Shown here piece after piece: positions 47,401 through 58,600 of a stretch of 64,000 nucleotides of DNA. A program made the position numbers and the translations under genes. Within the stretch, counting starts at the first letter, position 1. Every line of letters starts with the position of its first letter. Below the pieces are notes generated by a model. It saw only the letters and a list, made by a program, of their open reading frames with translations, was not told where the DNA came from and made no database searches. This DNA is from Gavia stellata. Its lineage: Eukaryota; Chordata; Aves; Gaviiformes; Gaviidae. The stretch spans positions 5,863,034 to 5,927,033 of the forward strand of contig NC_082618.1 of the NCBI RefSeq assembly GCF_030936135.1, in the 5' to 3' direction.

Positions 47401-50400
47401 AACACTCACTCTGAGAACAACATTGCAATGTTGAGATGTTTTCTATGGTTCTCTGGTCCACACTTGCCATTGCCACTAGATACTCCTGTGACCGGTTCCT
47501 TTGGTCCTTGATATCTGTGCTGGTGCACAGATCTATCTTGTGTGTTGATGTTGACAACTTTCTGACAATTGTATGTAGATGTCAGATGAAATGGTTATTA
47601 TTGTTCTTAAGTTCATGTGCAACACAGCGAGCACAGTTCAAAGGAATCATGAATTTGAAACTCCTGGGAGAGATGATTGTGAGATGGATGAGGTTTTTGG
47701 TATCTCCTGCACCAAGATGAATAGAAGACAAAATCTGTCTGTTGTTAGTCTTCAGTTTATGTGAACCCTGCAGTTCTGACAAACCTTGTCAGGGGCGTTT
47801 AAGGTTAATTATTTTTTATTGACTTTGCTTTGTTTGTCTTTCATCTATCTGGTATGGGAAGTTTACTCTGTGTTTGACATCTGCTCCTAGTTCTATTACT
47901 AAGTTACTAGGTATATTTAGTTCCCTGTGGACCAGAGCTGTGAAAGTGCATGTACCTTCTGCTTCCTCAGCAGATATATCTAGCACAAAAGAAGAGTTTT
48001 CCTGGGAGGACATTTTTTACAAATCGTTAAATGGCCTTTTCATTCTCTGGTTTTCTGGATATTGCCATCCCAATTTTTACCAGAATGTTCAGCTCTGTCA
48101 TGTTCCCTTACTGCCCCATGGTACATTTCAGCTTCTTGTCTCAACTTGCATGAGATCCTGCTACAGTTCAGGCTCTTTCATCATTACTGTTATTCTTTTG
48201 CTTTGTAAATATTAACAAGTCACCACTTACCTAAGTAGGATGGTAACATTACCGTCCCCTTTGTCAGTAGGGAAACCACAAAGGGGAATGATAGCTCCTG
48301 AGGGCGAGTCAGCTACAATTACACTGCAATTCCTTTCATTTTATTAAGTGCTCAAAGCAACTGTCCCTTCTTATTCTCCAGTTTTGCTGCTGCTCATCCT
48401 TCGCTTAATATCTCCTATTTGTCCAGTCCAGAACCCACCTGAGGAGGTGTTTCTGTACAGTTACTTTGAAGATGGCTTGTAGCCTTTGAGCTGTGTTACA
48501 GAGGAGTCTTATACAGAGCCTGGCACTGATAGCCGATGTGCCATCAGAGCTACGATATCGCACTGTCACACTGCAACATTTTGGTGAAGGATTGCATATA
48601 ATATATGTGTGTGTGTATAAATTTGGTCTCCTCCTGATTCAGCCTCACAAAAACATCATGTGGGATCTTATTGTATAAGTACTCTATCAGGGTTTAAATA
48701 AAGCAGGGCTTTAAAGGGTCAGGTGTTGTGCTTCAGTTTCAAGAAGTTTTACTTGTTTAAAGTTTATTTGTTTTTGTAAGTGCTGCACAGGAAATATCTT
48801 CTGTGATTGTGCCTTGCTTTTACCTTGTGCTGCAGTTCGTCCTTCCAGTGGGGCAGGGTTTGCAGTTACGCTGAACTGTTGAGCTTATTTCCCTTTGGAC
48901 ACACAGAGATACGCTGTTGGTGAAACCTTTATTTCCTCTTCTAGGCAAATGGTTTTGTGCCTCCGAGCCAAGTCGGTATGACAGGAGTTGAGAATGCAGC
49001 AGAAGCACCAACAGAGGAGGAGACACAGGTTTGTGTGTCCTGGAATTAGATGACAAGGAATACCAGGTTTTTGAGGCCATATTTGATACCACAGAATCAT
49101 TACTGCAAAGAGATGGGTGGCTAAAGAGTAATTCAGACTGACCACCGGCAGACTCAATCAATGCCTTTGTTTAGCATCATCTTGTCATCCACATATAGAA
49201 AGAACTGGTGTCACTTGGACACCATAATAATAGAAATTATTTCTTTCCATCCTAGGACTTATGTTTCTGATAGATGAAGGAATTTACAGCGTAATCAGAA
49301 TTATACGTACAAACATTAACGCCTGCTAGTACACGTGTTGAAAGTTGATTTAAATTGTAGTGCTAGGTGTTGAGAGCAAGAATCATTCCATCTTTGTTCC
49401 CTTCCAGTCTACTGACTCAGAAGATAACCTGGTGCAGGGGAGGAAGGCTTCTCTCTCTGATCTAACAAGCATTGGAGACATCAATGCACTCTCTGTGCGA
49501 CAGCTGAAGGAAATTCTTGCTCGCAACTTTGTCAACTACAAAGGCTGTTGTGAAAAGTGGGAGCTGCTAGAGAGGGTGACTCGCCTTTATAAAGAGAAAG
49601 ACCTTCAACATCTAGGTAAGAAACTTAGCAAGCACGTACCTGTTCTCCAGGTTTTCCCTTTCTATGGGCAGTTGCAGGAGGGAATAGAACTTAATCTTAT
49701 GTTTCTGTTTCATGCAAGTGAGGAGAATGGAGGGAGTGTTTTCGATATGCACATTAGAGTGAAAGTAGCTAAACTCTATTCACCCCTACTTGTACTTGTT
49801 GGAGGAGAGCATTATGGTAGCTCTGGGGAGTGACTGTCCTGTAGTAGCAGCAAATGAAAACCGTGTACCCTTCATCTCAGGATTCTGCATAGCTGTGGCA
49901 AATCGCACTGGTCACTGTATCACCTGCAGAACAGCTGATGTGCGACTGTAGATGGATGACTGTAAGCGCTGGGGTGAGCTCTTACCTATTGACTCCTGGT
50001 GACTGGCAAAGTGAGCAGGAAAATGCCACCGGATAGCAGCTGGGCAATTCGGAGCGGGCATGTGCTCAGTGGCAGTGGCTCCCGCTGCTGAACAGTTGTG
50101 GTTGTCTGCGGTTTGACTCTGTTGATCACAAGAGCGTTCCTCCTGTGCACTACCTGCTCCTGCTAGGCCTGCACAGTTGACTGATGAGGGGATAGTGGTG
50201 CACAGAGAATGTATCTGGCTTGACTTTCAGGTGCCAGTTTGCAGTCCTCGGTGATTAAAGACATATACTTGTAAATTATTTACAAGAGAAACATATTTTA
50301 ACACTTTGATTTCATAAGTAGGTTTGTTTCTGTGTTGTCCAAAGTAGCGTTGTTCTCTTAAACACATCTCTCTACGCTTTGTTGTTTATGAACGATAAAA

Positions 50401-51659
50401 GATTTAAGACAACTGCTTTGGTTTTATATTCTTTCATTGCATCTTCTGCTTTTGACAAAATTTATCCTTTTCTCAGTCACTGTTGCCCGTGTGTGTGCCT
50501 CAGCTGTGCTCAACAATATTGGTGAGATTGTGTAACACCAAAGAAACTGGCATAAGGGGCTACTGAAAGTGTAGTTCTAGGAAGCCAAACCCTGCATAAA
50601 TTCCAAGGCTATCTTAAAAATTGAGACAACACTTCAGATAGTTGTTTATCTTTGTGAAGTGCTAGCTGTTGTGTAAGCTCAGCAGAAGAGAAAGTTTCTT
50701 GCCAGTTGAACAACCTGTCCTGATCAGAGATTGAGCTGGAACCTCTGCAGGGGGATCTGCAAAAAGCAGTTTTGGTTTAGTAATCTCCCTTCAAGGCTTT
50801 CATCTCCTGTTTAATAATACTGCTTGAGTAAATTTTTTTCCCAGCTTCTCTTATTCTCACCAAATAATTTTCTCTTCTTATATTGCAGTTTCTGACACTG
50901 ATGATCACACTGGTAAGTGATATTCTTAATCATAGAATCATTTAGGTTGGAAAAGACCCTGAAGATCAAGTCCAGCCATAAACCTAACACTGCCATCTCC
51001 ACCACTAAACCATGTCCCTAAGGGTCATGTCTGCACGTCTTTTAAATACCTCCAGGGATGGTGACTCAACCAGTTCCCCGGGCAGCCTGTTCCAGTGCTT
51101 GACAACCCTTTTGGTGAAGAAATTCTTCCTAATATCCAGTCTAAACCTCCCCTGGAGCAACTTGAGGCTGTTTCTTCTTGTCCTATCACATGTTACCTGG
51201 GAAAAAGAGACCCGTGTTGCTTCATTTGCCTCATTGCTAAGAATCTCAGTGATGTTTCTGTTTTCATTACACAAAAATTACTGTGTAAAAGCTAAACCTT
51301 TCTGCTTCTTGCCAGTTGATGGAGCAGACATAACCACATCAGTGTTAGACGTGAGGGGAATTTTTTTTTCAGACCTCCAGTGTGCAAAAGTACATTTGAT
51401 AAAGCCAACTCGCAGATTGCACAACACCGACATACCTTTCTTTGTCTCATGCAAACCGTGGTCTCTTGTTCACTCAGGTGGTGCTGGGCTCCCTGGCACG
51501 GAGGAAAACCTCTGCAAAATCTGCATGGACGCACCCATTGACTGTGTCCTGCTGGAATGCGGCCACATGGTCACTTGCACCAAGTGTGGGAAGCGGATGA
51601 GCGAGTGTCCCATATGCAGGCAGTATGTGATAAGGGCTGTCCACGTCTTTAAGTCCTAA
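41271..51659 (+). CDS. RFFL: RFFL (CARP2/rififylin), FYVE-like and RING E3 ubiquitin ligase (complete CDS)
   Basis: Six coding exons after the non-coding first exon join in phase into 362 residues; human RFFL has 363. RFFL is an endosome-associated E3 ligase that ubiquitinates substrates such as caspases-8/-10, RIPK1 and misfolded membrane proteins. The N-terminus, [13 protein letters not shown], is Cys-rich, as in orthologues where lipid attachment there aids membrane targeting. Residues 49-90 form a FYVE-like zinc finger (C49, C52, C65, C68, C73, C76, C87, C90) without the basic RRHHCR motif of true PI3P binders. SAP-like helices lie near 108-125 and 250-280. The C-terminal RING (315-349) shows the C3HC4 pattern C315, C318, C330, H332, C336, C339, C346, C349. 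The protein ends VHVFKS. A 24-nt microexon precedes the RING exon. The gene converges on LIG3. Confidence 0.97.
45700..45930 (+). repeat. Possible ancient amniote interspersed repeat in RFFL intron 2
   Basis: Blocks such as ATTTGACTTTCCAAAG, GCAGAAGTCAACATGGA and GGAACTTCTGAAAATCGAGC followed by CCTGAG resemble a dispersed repeat I associate with reptile genomes (GTCAATGGGAGC, CACTTCTGAAAATCAGGCCC). I cannot name its class. Confidence 0.3.
46640..47044 (+). CDS. RFFL: RFFL exon 3 (residues 63-197)
   Basis: It encodes 135 codons, starting [20 protein letters not shown], and holds the rest of the zinc finger. [20 protein letters not shown] follows, then a Ser/Thr/Pro-rich linker. The acceptor is CACCAG and the donor GTACAG. 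Confidence 0.97.
48945..49028 (+). CDS. RFFL: RFFL exon 4 (residues 198-225)
   Basis: Twenty-eight codons, [20 protein letters not shown] then APTEEETQ, lie between a CTTCTAG acceptor and a GTTTGT donor. The linker is weakly conserved and 84 nt long, so it could be skipped in frame. Confidence 0.85.
49408..49615 (+). CDS. RFFL: RFFL exon 5 (residues 226-294, SAP-like region)
   Basis: It begins [20 protein letters not shown] and contains [20 protein letters not shown] followed by [14 protein letters not shown]. It ends one nucleotide into the next codon at GTAAGA. Confidence 0.97.
50889..50912 (+). CDS. RFFL: RFFL exon 6, 24-nt microexon (residues 295-302)
   Basis: It encodes (V)SDTDDHT plus one nucleotide between TTGCAG and GTAAGTG. 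It is needed here to keep the VS segment found in orthologues; its in-frame length would allow clean skipping. A CR1 copy starts 18 nt after its 3' end. Confidence 0.85.
50931..51215 (-). mobile_element. CR1 LINE 3' fragment in RFFL intron 6
   Basis: On the minus strand the sequence encodes the CR1 ORF2 end ([32 protein letters not shown]) and the 3' UTR. Its terminal repeat, ATCATAGAATCATTTAGG on the + strand, starts next to the microexon donor. It is distinct from the 2.7 kb and 8.8 kb copies by several substitutions. Confidence 0.93.
51478..51659 (+). CDS. RFFL: RFFL exon 7, terminal RING exon (residues 303-362 and stop)
   Basis: It contains [20 protein letters not shown], then [20 protein letters not shown], and ends HVFKS and TAA. 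All eight RING zinc ligands are present. Confidence 0.98.
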
Positions 51660-52015
51660 GCGTGTGTAAGGAAGACTGGTGATGCCTTAAAGCCCCATCT
51701 GCTGTTAGAGAAATGGTCAAAATCGCTACAAAGAGTTAGCTCAGAGATTAGCATATGGATCCCCCTGGAAGTGAGGGAAGGATGAAGTCTGGGGAAAATT
51801 GCTCTTACTCAAGCCATGCCTGGCTGTGCTCTTCCCACTACAGTGCTTTACACCACAGTGCCTGGACTCCTTGGAGCTTATTGCCAGCAGCAGAGACAGA
51901 AATCATTAACAACCTATATTCTAGAATAACTTGATCCACTGGTGTTGGGGACAGATGGATGCTTGGCTTTCCACCACAAAGATCAGATTCAGACACTTTG
52001 TATTTTCCCCTGAAT

Positions 52016-52021
52016 AATAAA
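52016..52021 (+). terminator. First RFFL poly(A) signal
   Basis: AATAAA lies about 360 nt after the RFFL stop. Further AATAAA hexamers occur near 53310, 53690, 54040 and 54205, so longer 3' UTRs are possible. Confidence 0.55.
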
Positions 52022-52049
52022 CAAAAGTGGACTGGGGTCTCAAAAAGTG

Positions 52050-55000
52050 ATATTTGTTTTGCTGCTTAGGCTATATACCCAGCAACAACTTTATTTTCAA
52101 AGGTTAAAATTTTACTGTGCTTGTTAATTTTTTTTTAATGTAATGTTAAATTCTTATGCTTGCAGGACAGGCAGCCAGCCTCTGATTTCCATATTCAGAA
52201 TAAGCGTAATTCTAGCATAGTGCAATTGTGGAAAAATGTACAATTTTATTTGAAGATGGACTTTGTATTACTGAAAAATGTACGGGGAGTGAGGCTCTGT
52301 GAAACACACAGCCTTACCTTCTGTGGTGGTGGTGGTTTTCTGTTTACATGCCAGCGAGAGGGAGATTTTGTTTGACTGTTGTTGATTCCTTTGACTTCAT
52401 AGGCTTCCTCACAGTATATGCCAGCAATCGTTTTAAAACTGAACTGACTTCACTTGATTAAGGAGCTATGAATTTAAGGCTTGAGTCTTGTAGAGGGTTT
52501 AGTGAGGAAAACATACAGCTAAAGAGTAGTAAGGATTCCATTGCTACACAATCATTTAAGCACAGGTGACTTTTTTTTTTAGAGGGGAGACATGAAAGAA
52601 AGCAAACTTTATCTCCCTTGAATCAGTGAGATGAGCGATCATCATTGCAGATGCCTCTGTTTAGTAATCATCCTTCCCTTTCCCCAATTTTACAGTCCTG
52701 TTACATTCAGACTGCTTATCAAAAGCAATTTATTTTGTACTCCTTCTGCTTGTGAGGCTGGACAGGACATTTTGTGGTCTGATATGTGGCAATTGCAAGC
52801 CCTTACAGCTATCCTCATGAACAGCAGGTTCATTTGGAAGCCTTGCTAGAGAAAATGGTAACTGGTGTATTTTTCCCTCGGTGGCCTGCAAGCATTCAGT
52901 CCGTTTGGGTGGTAACACAGCTAAGTTGGAGTCTTGCTGCCTTAAGTTTTCAGCCACCATGGGATTGTATACTCATTTCAAGTCATTTGTGAAGCTGAGT
53001 ACCTTCTGCTGCAGGTTTTGTTCCTGTCTAGCTTTCCCCTTGGGGGGGGTGTGTGATCACTCAGTGTTCAAACTGAATCTCTGCATGGCTGCCAGCAGAG
53101 GAACAGCATAAAAAAAACAAGTGTCCACTTACAGCTTCTGGAGCAGTGGAAGTGCAGTGACAGATATCATCACCAAAGCCATCTACTTTTGCAATAAGTG
53201 GTAATATAGCTTAACAGCAAATTAAACTTGTGTTATCTTTAACATGCAATATTGCATGAGTAGCAACTCACTTCTCAGCTGGCATGGTGGGTCTCTACTC
53301 TGCAAACGGGAATCAATAAACCACTTACGATGAAGAAACCTGTCACTCAGTAGGTAGCAGAACCTCTGCACTATTGAGGTGGTCTTTGAACTCTGCAAAA
53401 ATGCAACAGCTGCTGAGATTTATTGAACTAAAAGTTCTGAGTTTTACCTCTTTCCCTGTCCAGGTTGTTCTCTAATCTTTGGCTTAAGGTTTAACAGCTT
53501 CCAGCATGAGAAGAGTACTGGTACAATTCAATACATCATGTTAAAAAAAACCTTGCAGGTAAGCAGTAACTGTATTTACTCTTCAAGAGGCTCACAGGGA
53601 CCTCTAAGAGGTACAGAAATACACATATGAAGTGTTGAACAGCCTCATTTAGTAAATTCACTGTGAAAATTTAAGTTGTCATATTTTTCAATAAACTCAG
53701 GGCTGGGGGAATTTACCAGGAAGAAGATAATTCCCCTGTGGACAGATGTACTTTTACTTGTAGAGGGTAGGCTTATTTTCTACAGCAGATAAATCAAGTT
53801 GCAGATCAATGCCTGACATTTTAAGAATGAGAAGATAGACCCACCCTATGACTCTGAAATGCGCTTTCTGAAGGGAGGACTCTTTTTTTCTTTTTTTTTT
53901 TTTTTTTCTCCTGACTACAGTGTTTCCCTTGCAAAAATGGATTCTCTACTTATGGATATGATTGAGTTGTTTTTAAAGGAAAATCAAAATCTGGAGGAAA
54001 CTGATTAATGATCCAAAGGAATATAATGATCTGAACTAATAAAGTAAATGGAAATATTTATGTGCTTTATGAACACTGTACATAGTTTAAATATTTTAAA
54101 AGTTAATATTTACTTGAAATGGCATGTTATTCTCTTAAATCCTCTTGGTACAATGACGGTTAAACTTACTAGTTTTGGTACAGAAGTTTCGTTTATAATT
54201 TTATAATAAAGTTGGAATGTGATTTAGTTAACCTTGGTTTCAGACTCTGTTACCAACAGGCTAGGAGAAAGCAGACATCCTACAGCTACTTCTGAACTTC
54301 GACCAGAAGAGGCTTGGGATACCAGGTCCTTAAATATCATTAGCGGGTGGGGTACAAGTACAGAAGAGGTTGAAGGAGAGAAGTTAACTGAGAACACTTT
54401 TTAGCAGTACAATCTTAACTTTGTGAAGATTACAAAGGGGAGAGCACACTCTACGCTTGAGCCTGAGGGAACCAGTAAACTGGTCAACTCACTTGTCCCT
54501 CATAAGGTACACGTGCACTTGGCCTACTCATGCAGAGTTAGTCAGCAAATGCACACTGTCATTTGCAAAATAGTTACATTAAAATGAACCCCTATTTCTA
54601 AAACCTACCCATCTTCCTTATTTCATTAATATTCAAGTACTTACTTGCAATAGTTCTGAACAGCTTCAGAGATGGAGGTCTCTCAACTACCTAAAAGATC
54701 CAGCTGGTAGAGTTCCTTTCTCAGCTTTTACTTGTTGAAACATGAATAGCAGAACACATGAGCAACATATTTTAGAAAACAAACAAACACTCCAAGAGGG
54801 TGTTTGGATAATGCTACAGCAGTTGCTATAATGGAGGCTTGTTTGATGTCCCAGTTTTAATATGAAAGCTATGGCAGAGGTATAAACTGCTGCTGGATGT
54901 TAGAAGACAGGAAAGAAAAGCCAAAGCAGGAGAATGACACATGTCCTTCATGGGAATTGTAGCCATGCAGCAAAATGATCCTGGCAGTACAGCCAATATT

Positions 55001-55065
55001 TTCACATATTTGGTGGTCTGTTTTCCTGTCCAGGCACAGAATAACCTTTGGAAAATAAGTCCTGA
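52050..55065. other. Interval between the convergent RFFL and LIG3 3' ends
   Basis: No coding exon is recognised. It may be partly extended RFFL 3' UTR. It contains a T17 run at 53891-53907 and several AATAAA hexamers on the plus strand. Confidence 0.55.
53891..53907 (+). repeat. T17 homopolymer
   Basis: Seventeen T following CTTTTTTTC. It could be the poly(A) of a minus-strand insertion, but no retrocopy is recognisable beside it. Confidence 0.85.
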
Positions 55066-55089
55066 CAGCAAAGGAGAAACTGCTTCAGT

Positions 55090-55095
55090 TTTATT
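55090..55095 (-). terminator. LIG3 poly(A) signal
   Basis: TTTATT on the plus strand reads AATAAA for LIG3, about 310 nt past its stop codon. Confidence 0.6.
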
Positions 55096-55405
55096 TCTTT
55101 ATCTATAAAAATACCCAAACTTTAAAAACCCAAGGAGACTAAAGCACCACCTAGATAAGTAAGTGCAGTGGTCTACATTATGGGCAGAAAAATGGATTCA
55201 GCAGTGACATTTCTTCAGAGAATTGTTTTAATTAATTCCAGATGGTTATGGCTATGGATCTTTGTAACTACCTCTGATGGACTTGGGCATTTTCTTTCTA
55301 TCCACATCTCCACAGAGGAATCTCACCATTTCTTCCACCTACCTAGTTCTCAGCTGTTCCCTTCAGGGAATTCTTGTGTCAAAACTGGCCAGCTGCCCCA
55401 CAATG

Positions 55406-55639
55406 CTAGCATGGGGCTACCAGTCTCCGCTTCCGGATGCATTTCCAGATCCAGTCAGGAGACACACGCTTAGCACCAGGATTCTCATCAATGTCCCCTA
55501 TGACATGCGTTGCTGAGGCTGTGTCAAACTCTGGCACGAGATCCCCATCATAGGCTATAAAGTACCGCCGGATTTTGTCAAAGTCCTTCACAGAGGGCGA
55601 TAGGTACAGCTTCACACCAGTGAATATGTCCAGCAGTGC
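55406..55639 (-). CDS. LIG3: LIG3 terminal exon, BRCT domain and stop
   Basis: [20 protein letters not shown], then [20 protein letters not shown], a SATHVIGD block, and [19 protein letters not shown] before TAG. The conserved BRCT Trp is in WIWKCI. The acceptor is CATGCAG. Confidence 0.97.
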   Translation of the reverse strand, partial: ALLDIFTGVKLYLSPSVKDFDKIRRYFIAYDGDLVPEFDTASATHVIGDIDENPGAKRVSPDWIWKCIRKRRLVAPC

Positions 55640-58600
55640 CTGCATGTTGTGAGAGAGGACAAGAAGGACAGGTTGGTAAAAACATTAGATTGGTCTGGAA
55701 ATTGCACGAAATTCTTTGAGGCGTGAACGAGTCCATTCACAGCTCCCAAAGTTATCATTCTAATCCCATGCCTAATAACTGTAAACTGCTCTTTGGACCA
55801 CCATTAAATCATACACAAGAGCAACACCCGTACAGTTCCTCTGAAAGCCAAAGCCAGATGTTACAGCTGAACAGTGCTTCCCTAGCTCAGGAGAATTATT
55901 ACCCCATTATTCCCCTTGGGATGATGCTGATGTGGTCCAGTAAACATGATCTTAATGTCTTTGTCTTTACAAGCTGATGCTTCTTAGTTAAAAGTAGGAG
56001 AACATAACTGCACTGGGAGGGGACTTGCTGTTTACATCAAAATAGCTACTCCAGGCTTATCAGGTAATTATAGCTCATCATTGATTCTTAATCCACTCCT
56101 ACGATTTGCTGCACAATGGGCTAGAAAGGACATTTCTCTCCCTTTACAGTTCCCAACTCTTCCATATGCAGCACTCAGGAAGTAGCTGCTCAGCAATCAC
56201 AACGCTTTGTGGAGCAGGACATTATTGGGTGAACAGAGTATTGGCCTTTAGCATGACAAACCCAGTTACATCAGCTCTGCAGACAGGAAAGAAGAGCTGC
56301 AGCCATCCACTTCCTTTACAAGGGGGCTTCTTGCTGCTATTTCTGCCTTTACATTTCATTTTAATTTAGGGTGCTGCTATAGGAAGATTTCAAAGACTTT
56401 TCCAGATGGAAAGCAAAAGTGAACAGACAACTGAAACTGCTTCAGCTTCCTCCCACCCCAAAGTGGTTGCTGTCCAGCTGTCCATACCTTGTTTCCATTG
56501 TCATCCATCTCAGATGCTTTTCGCTTCTCCCCTCGTTTCTCCTCTGATTTTTGAGGGGATCCAATGACTGCTTTGCTCTCTAAAAACAAAAACTTGTCTC
56601 ATTTGTGATCTCTGTCCAGATACTGGTTGTTTATTAAAGTGGGGGGAGAAAAGTGAAGAGAGTAAAAGGGAAATGTTTCCCCCCCCCTTTTCTGGAAAAA
56701 TCCATGAATTAGAATGTAACTAGTAAGACACATTTTTCTACTGCAAATGGCATGGGGCATCTTCCTGCCCTCAATTCCAGGACATTGCTGTTCAACTTCC
56801 CTCCTTGCTGTCACCACACTGTCTTTTTGAGACTGCTCAGAAATTTGCTTCAAGTTATTCCCCGGTGTCAAAGCACTAGTGAAGCAAACTCATTTCACAG
56901 CTTTGCAATTTACTACCTGGAAATCCCCTCCATCCAGGTGCCCCTATTATATGCATGAATTTAATCCAAATAAAATCAAATACTGGTTCATGGCCAAAAA
57001 TGTCTAACCAAGGGGCATGTGATCTGCAGGAACAGGAGCAGCAGATTTGCTGTTCAGATCAGTCATACAGTCTGCTAAGGACCTTGATCTAATAAGATTA
57101 AAAGGGACTGCAGTCCCAGAGAAATCACTCCAAAGTAGTTTTGGTACGAACTATGACCGAAACTCTGCTGCATTCAAGATACCTGTTGTAAGCAGCATAT
57201 GATCTCAGAGAGCTTTTATTGTCTAAATGAGTGGCCTAAGCACCAACCAAAACAGCATCATCAAGTGCTGCTTCCATCTTTTCTCAGTCCCAGCACACCT
57301 CAGAGCTGTGGCTATTCAATCCGTGCTATGAATAACGCAGGCCAAACCAAGGGTCTAACCAGCTTTGCCCATTAACCCTGACATGCCATGAAAGCTGCCA
57401 TGGGATCTTCAAGCATCTGACAGAGGGCAAAGATCCAAAGCCAGCCTGCCCCAAATGCAGACAACACACCTAGAGGCTCCTCTCCCTGGAAAGCACCATC
57501 TTACCTTCTGGCTTCTGGGCTTTTGCAGGTGACTTGCTTGGGGGAGTTTTAATAGTGCTGTGTGGTGTGGAAGACCTGGAATTTCCCTCATTCTCTCCAC
57601 TGCTGCCAGCCGTGGACTCGTCTTCCTCCCCAGCAACAACATTGAAATCAGCCTTCTCTTTGGAGAGTTGGTACAGCTCCTGTCCCACCAGAAACAAAGC
57701 ATTGCCTTTAACCGTAGCAAAACCTCTGACATTAGACACGAGCTGTAATGCATGGTCTCCTCTTGTTTGTGTCCCCCTCCCAAAGTGTTTGCTCATATGC
57801 TTTTTCTTCCTGCACCTCTTTGTAGCCATTTTCCTGTCACCTTTGTTCAAGCTGTCTGCATTCCACCCAGCTGCCTGACATTAAGGGAAGCCATACCGGG
57901 AGGTACGAAAAGCCATACTCACATCATCTGCTACAGAGCAAGACAGACTAACTCTTCAGAGCCTGGCTCCCTAGCCTGAAAAATGAACAATACCCATTGC
58001 TCACTCAGGGAATAGTCTGTCTGAAGAGGGTATTTTACCTTCCTCTCCCCTACCTGCACAGGGAGCCAGAAAGACTGCTGGGCAGCAGGTGGGCTGAATC
58101 ACTCCTTGCTTCAGTGGCATAACAAGCACATCTGCTGCCAGTATCCCTGTAGGCAGTGTGAAGACAGCCCAAATGACAGTAACTAGACTGAGAACAGAGC
58201 TCATCATCAACAGTTGACTTACTGCTGGGGTTGGCAGCAAGCCAAGTGGTTTCTATCGGTAAAGGAGGCGTAGAAGCTGCGTGGGGTGGGTGCAGCCCCA
58301 GGGGTCCTGGCTGACTGCCATTTGCCCCCTGCGTCCTGGAACTGGGCCAGGCTGCCCTTAGTCCCTTCCCAGATGCCTCCCCCAATCTCAGCAATTAATG
58401 GGGGACTGAATGACCATAAACACTTAAGAGAATAAAGGTCACCTCTTTCAGGAAGGAAATTCCTCACCATGAAGGCTGTTACAAGAGCTGATACAACTAG
58501 CTGCCAGCACAGACTTTCCTGAAAGTGCACAACACAACAGCTCAAGAGACTCGAGAGGCCCCATGAAAGAATAAGATTCACATCAAAATAATCCAGCAAG

